The notes under the pieces: generated by a model
Told to the model about the DNA's origin: nothing
Databases searched by the model: none
Seen by the model: the letters and a program-made list of their open reading frames with translations, nothing else
Shown: positions 6,643 to 8,629 of the stretch, one piece after another
Numbering within the stretch: position 1 is the stretch's first letter
Layout of the letters: the number at the start of each line of letters is the position of its first letter
Translations under genes and position numbers: made by a program
Source of the DNA: Alphaproteobacteria bacterium
GTDB lineage: Bacteria > Pseudomonadota > Alphaproteobacteria > Rhizobiales > Xanthobacteraceae
Assembly (NCBI GenBank): GCA_005884745.1
Contig: VAZU01000015.1
Location: 1 to 8,629 of the forward strand
Length of the DNA stretch: 8,629 nt
Reading direction: 5' to 3'

Positions 6643-8535
6643 TCAGGCAACCTTGCCGCCGCCCGCGAGCAGCTTCGCCTCGCTCGGCGCCAAACTCTTA
6701 CCCAGCGCCGTCATGACCTTGGCGGTGATGCCCGCAGCATCGAGCCCGGCCTGGGCGTACATGCGCTCGGGCTTGTCGTGATCGACGAAGACATCGGGCA
6801 GCACCATGGTGCGCACCTTGATGCCGCGATCAAGAACCCCCTGCTCAGCCAGAAGCTGGAGAACGTGGCTGCCGAACCCCCCGATGGCGGCTTCCTCGGT
6901 CGTCACGAGCACCTCGTGCTCGCGCGCAAGCCGCAGGATCAGCTGGCAATCGAGCGGCTTGGCGAAACGCGCGTCGGCGACGGTCGTCGACAGACCGTGT
7001 GCCGCCAGCATGTCGGCGGCCTTCAAGCATTCCGCGAGCCGGGTGCCGAGCGAGAGCAGAGCCACCGTGCCCCCTTCCCGCAGAATGCGGCCCCTGCCGA
7101 TCTCGAGCGGCGTTCCCTCTTCGGGCATCTCGACGCCGACCCCTTCGCCGCGCGGATAGCGCAGCGCCGAAGGACGATCGTCGATCCCCGCGGCGGTCGC
7201 GACCATGTGCATGAGCTCGGCTTCATCCGCCGCTGCCATGATCACGAAGCCGGGCAGGCAGCCCAAATAGGCGAGATCGAACGAGCCCGCGTGGGTCGGA
7301 CCATCGGCGCCGACGAGACCGGCGCGGTCCATGGCAAAGCGGACCGGCAGCCGCTGGATCGCCACGTCGTGGACGACCTGGTCATAGGCTCGCTGCAGGA
7401 ACGTGGAGTAGATGGTTGCAAACGGCTTGAAACCTTCTGCCGCCAGCCCCGCCGCAAAGGTCACGGCGTGCTGCTCGGCGATGCCGACATCGAACGTACG
7501 CTCGGGAAACTCCTTGCCGAACAGATCGAGCCCGGTGCCCGACGGCATCGCCGCGGTGATGGCGACGATGCGGGAGTCCTTGCGCGCCTCCTTGATCAGG
7601 CTCTGAGCGTACACTTTGGTGTATTGCGGCGCATTGGTCTTGGTCTTGGCCTGCGCGCCGGTGGCGATGTCGAACTTGACGACGCCATGGTACTTATCGG
7701 CGGAAGTCTCGGCTGGCGGATAGCCTTTGCCTTTCTGGGTCACGACGTGCAGCAGAATCGGCCCGGTCTCGGCATCGCGCACGTTCTTCAAGACCGGCAG
7801 AAGGTGATCGAGATTGTGCCCGTCGATCGGGCCGACGTAATAGAAGCCGAGCTCTTCGAACAGCGTGCCGCCGGTCACGAACCCGCGTGCGAGCTCCTCG
7901 ATCTGCATGGCCTTCTCGTTGAGAATTTTGGGCAGGCCCTTGGCGAGCTGCTTGCCGATCTCACGCAGCGACAGATAGGTGCGTCCCGAGATCAGCCTCG
8001 CCAGATACGCCGACATCGCGCCGACCGGCGGCGCAATGGACATGTCATTGTCATTGAGCACGACGATGAGCCGCGAGTTCATGGCGCCGGCGTTGTTCAT
8101 CGCCTCGTACGCCATGCCCTTGCCTTCGAGATCCCGCGCCACCGCCATGCCCAGACCTGCCGAGATCGAGGTGGAGGAATGCGCGGCGCCGAAGGCGTCG
8201 TACTCGCTTTCCACGCGCTTGGTGAACCCGGAAAGGCCGCCGCCCTGGCGCAGCGTGCGGATGCGGTCACGTCGCCCGGTCAGGATCTTATGGGGATAGG
8301 CTTGATGACCGACGTCCCAGATCAATTTGTCGCGGGGTGTGTCGAACACGTAATGCAAGGCCACGGTGAGTTCGACAACTCCCAGGCCCGCTCCCAAATG
8401 CCCGCCGGTGACCGAGACGGCGCTGATCGTCTCCGCTCGCAGCTCATCGGCAAGCTCCCGCAGCTCGTTCTCCTTGAGCCGCCGCAGATCGGCGGGATCA
8501 TGGATCGCGTCGAGCAACTTGGTTTCCGCTGTCAT
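6643..8535 (-). CDS. dxs: 1-deoxy-D-xylulose-5-phosphate synthase lacking the GDG cofactor motif
   Basis: Dxs condenses pyruvate and glyceraldehyde-3-phosphate to DXP with thiamine diphosphate and Mg2+, the entry step of the MEP pathway. 630 aa from ATG 8535 (MTAETKLLDAI, a normal Dxs N-terminus); a TTG at 8580 would add 15 unlikely residues. Present in order: TGGHLGAGLGVVELT (43-57), DVGHQAYPHKILTGRRD (74-90), AAHSSTSISAGLG (117-129), NDNDMSIAPPVGAMS (161-175), the YYVGPIDGHN block (232-241), the pyrimidine-domain DVGIAEQHAV with catalytic Glu354, DRAGLVGADGPTH, and the transketolase C-terminal domain. Odd: between Lys139 and Gly140 the block that reads roughly VxVIGDGAMSA in relatives is absent, about 15 residues, in frame. 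That removes the Mg2+-ligand Asp and the core of the thiamine-diphosphate motif, so activity is doubtful. No other defect is seen. First gene of the dxs-ispH-hpnH run; no clear promoter or ribosome site in 8536-8629. Confidence 0.93.
   Translation of the reverse strand: MTAETKLLDAIHDPADLRRLKENELRELADELRAETISAVSVTGGHLGAGLGVVELTVALHYVFDTPRDKLIWDVGHQAYPHKILTGRRDRIRTLRQGGGLSGFTKRVESEYDAFGAAHSSTSISAGLGMAVARDLEGKGMAYEAMNNAGAMNSRLIVVLNDNDMSIAPPVGAMSAYLARLISGRTYLSLREIGKQLAKGLPKILNEKAMQIEELARGFVTGGTLFEELGFYYVGPIDGHNLDHLLPVLKNVRDAETGPILLHVVTQKGKGYPPAETSADKYHGVVKFDIATGAQAKTKTNAPQYTKVYAQSLIKEARKDSRIVAITAAMPSGTGLDLFGKEFPERTFDVGIAEQHAVTFAAGLAAEGFKPFATIYSTFLQRAYDQVVHDVAIQRLPVRFAMDRAGLVGADGPTHAGSFDLAYLGCLPGFVIMAAADEAELMHMVATAAGIDDRPSALRYPRGEGVGVEMPEEGTPLEIGRGRILREGGTVALLSLGTRLAECLKAADMLAAHGLSTTVADARFAKPLDCQLILRLAREHEVLVTTEEAAIGGFGSHVLQLLAEQGVLDRGIKVRTMVLPDVFVDHDKPERMYAQAGLDAAGITAKVMTALGKSLAPSEAKLLAGGGKVA
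8116..8121 (-). other. dxs: in-frame deletion junction in dxs (GDG motif lost)
   Basis: Codons AAG (8121-8119, Lys139) and GGC (8118-8116, Gly140) join ...RDLEGK directly to GMAYEAMNN.... In E. coli Dxs, as remembered, EGK is followed by exactly 15 residues (containing VIGDGAITA) before GMAFEAM. The missing length is therefore about 45 bases and the reading frame is kept. Confidence 0.85.
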
Positions 8536-8629
8536 GGCGTTGGGCTGATCCTGACGAACAAAGAGGGCGTCATGGTGCAATTTCCGAACTCAAGGAAGGG
8601 TTCCGGAGATGTTCCCAAAAACGGCTCCG

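Noticed and set aside
5883..6716. 277-codon open frame opposite ispH
   Set aside because: Antisense shadow of ispH, low complexity, and runs on across the ispH-dxs gap without a plausible start signal.
8536..8580. 15-residue extension of Dxs from a TTG at 8580
   Set aside because: No ribosome site for the TTG, and the ATG at 8535 gives the usual Dxs N-terminus.
8581..8629. GGAAC boxes suggesting a general-stress (EcfG-type) promoter before dxs
   Set aside because: Two GGAAC occur on the minus strand, but no CGTT-like -10 lies 16-17 bases downstream of either.
1..8629. CRISPR array, tRNA/rRNA genes, insertion sequences or attachment sites
   Set aside because: Nothing resembling spaced direct repeats, tRNA cloverleaves, transposase ORFs or terminal inverted repeats was found; the window is almost entirely metabolic genes.

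Overview
This GC-rich window (about two-thirds G+C by eye) carries six protein genes of one metabolic theme: isoprenoid precursor supply (dxs, ispH) and hopanoid synthesis and side-chain extension (shc, hpnG, hpnH), plus an unassigned cytochrome P450. The C-terminus of the squalene-hopene cyclase, the hopanoid-cluster type of IspH and the overall Dxs sequence look alphaproteobacterial, most like the Rhodopseudomonas/Bradyrhizobium side. That placement is inference from remembered family features, not a search.

Layout. Plus strand, 2-2738: the C-terminal six-sevenths of shc (its start lies before the window), then hpnG, the hopanoid-associated nucleoside phosphorylase. Minus strand, 8535-2731 in transcription order: dxs, ispH, hpnH, then the P450. 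The two blocks converge, and the stop codons of hpnG and the P450 lie inside one shared 8-base palindrome (2731-2738). The longest gene-free stretch is about 196 bases, between hpnH and the P450. It is AT-richer and holds a plausible promoter, a perfect hairpin at its predicted transcript start, an operator-like inverted repeat and a hairpin after the hpnH stop.

How the genes fit together. Dxs makes DXP, the entry step of the MEP pathway. IspH makes IPP/DMAPP, the last step. These feed squalene, which Shc cyclises to hopene. HpnH joins hopene to the 5'-deoxyadenosyl group to give adenosylhopane, and HpnG removes adenine on the way to ribosylhopane and bacteriohopanepolyols. The P450 could oxidise a hopanoid or another terpenoid, but its substrate cannot be read from the sequence.

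Most notable observation. The dxs gene is open from end to end and well conserved, but it lacks about 15 residues, in frame, exactly where Dxs proteins carry the GDG thiamine-diphosphate/Mg2+-binding motif. The protein runs directly from ...LEGK to GMAYEA.... As read, it should not bind cofactor normally. It is either a very recent in-frame deletion, a protein with a changed role, or a sequence/assembly error.
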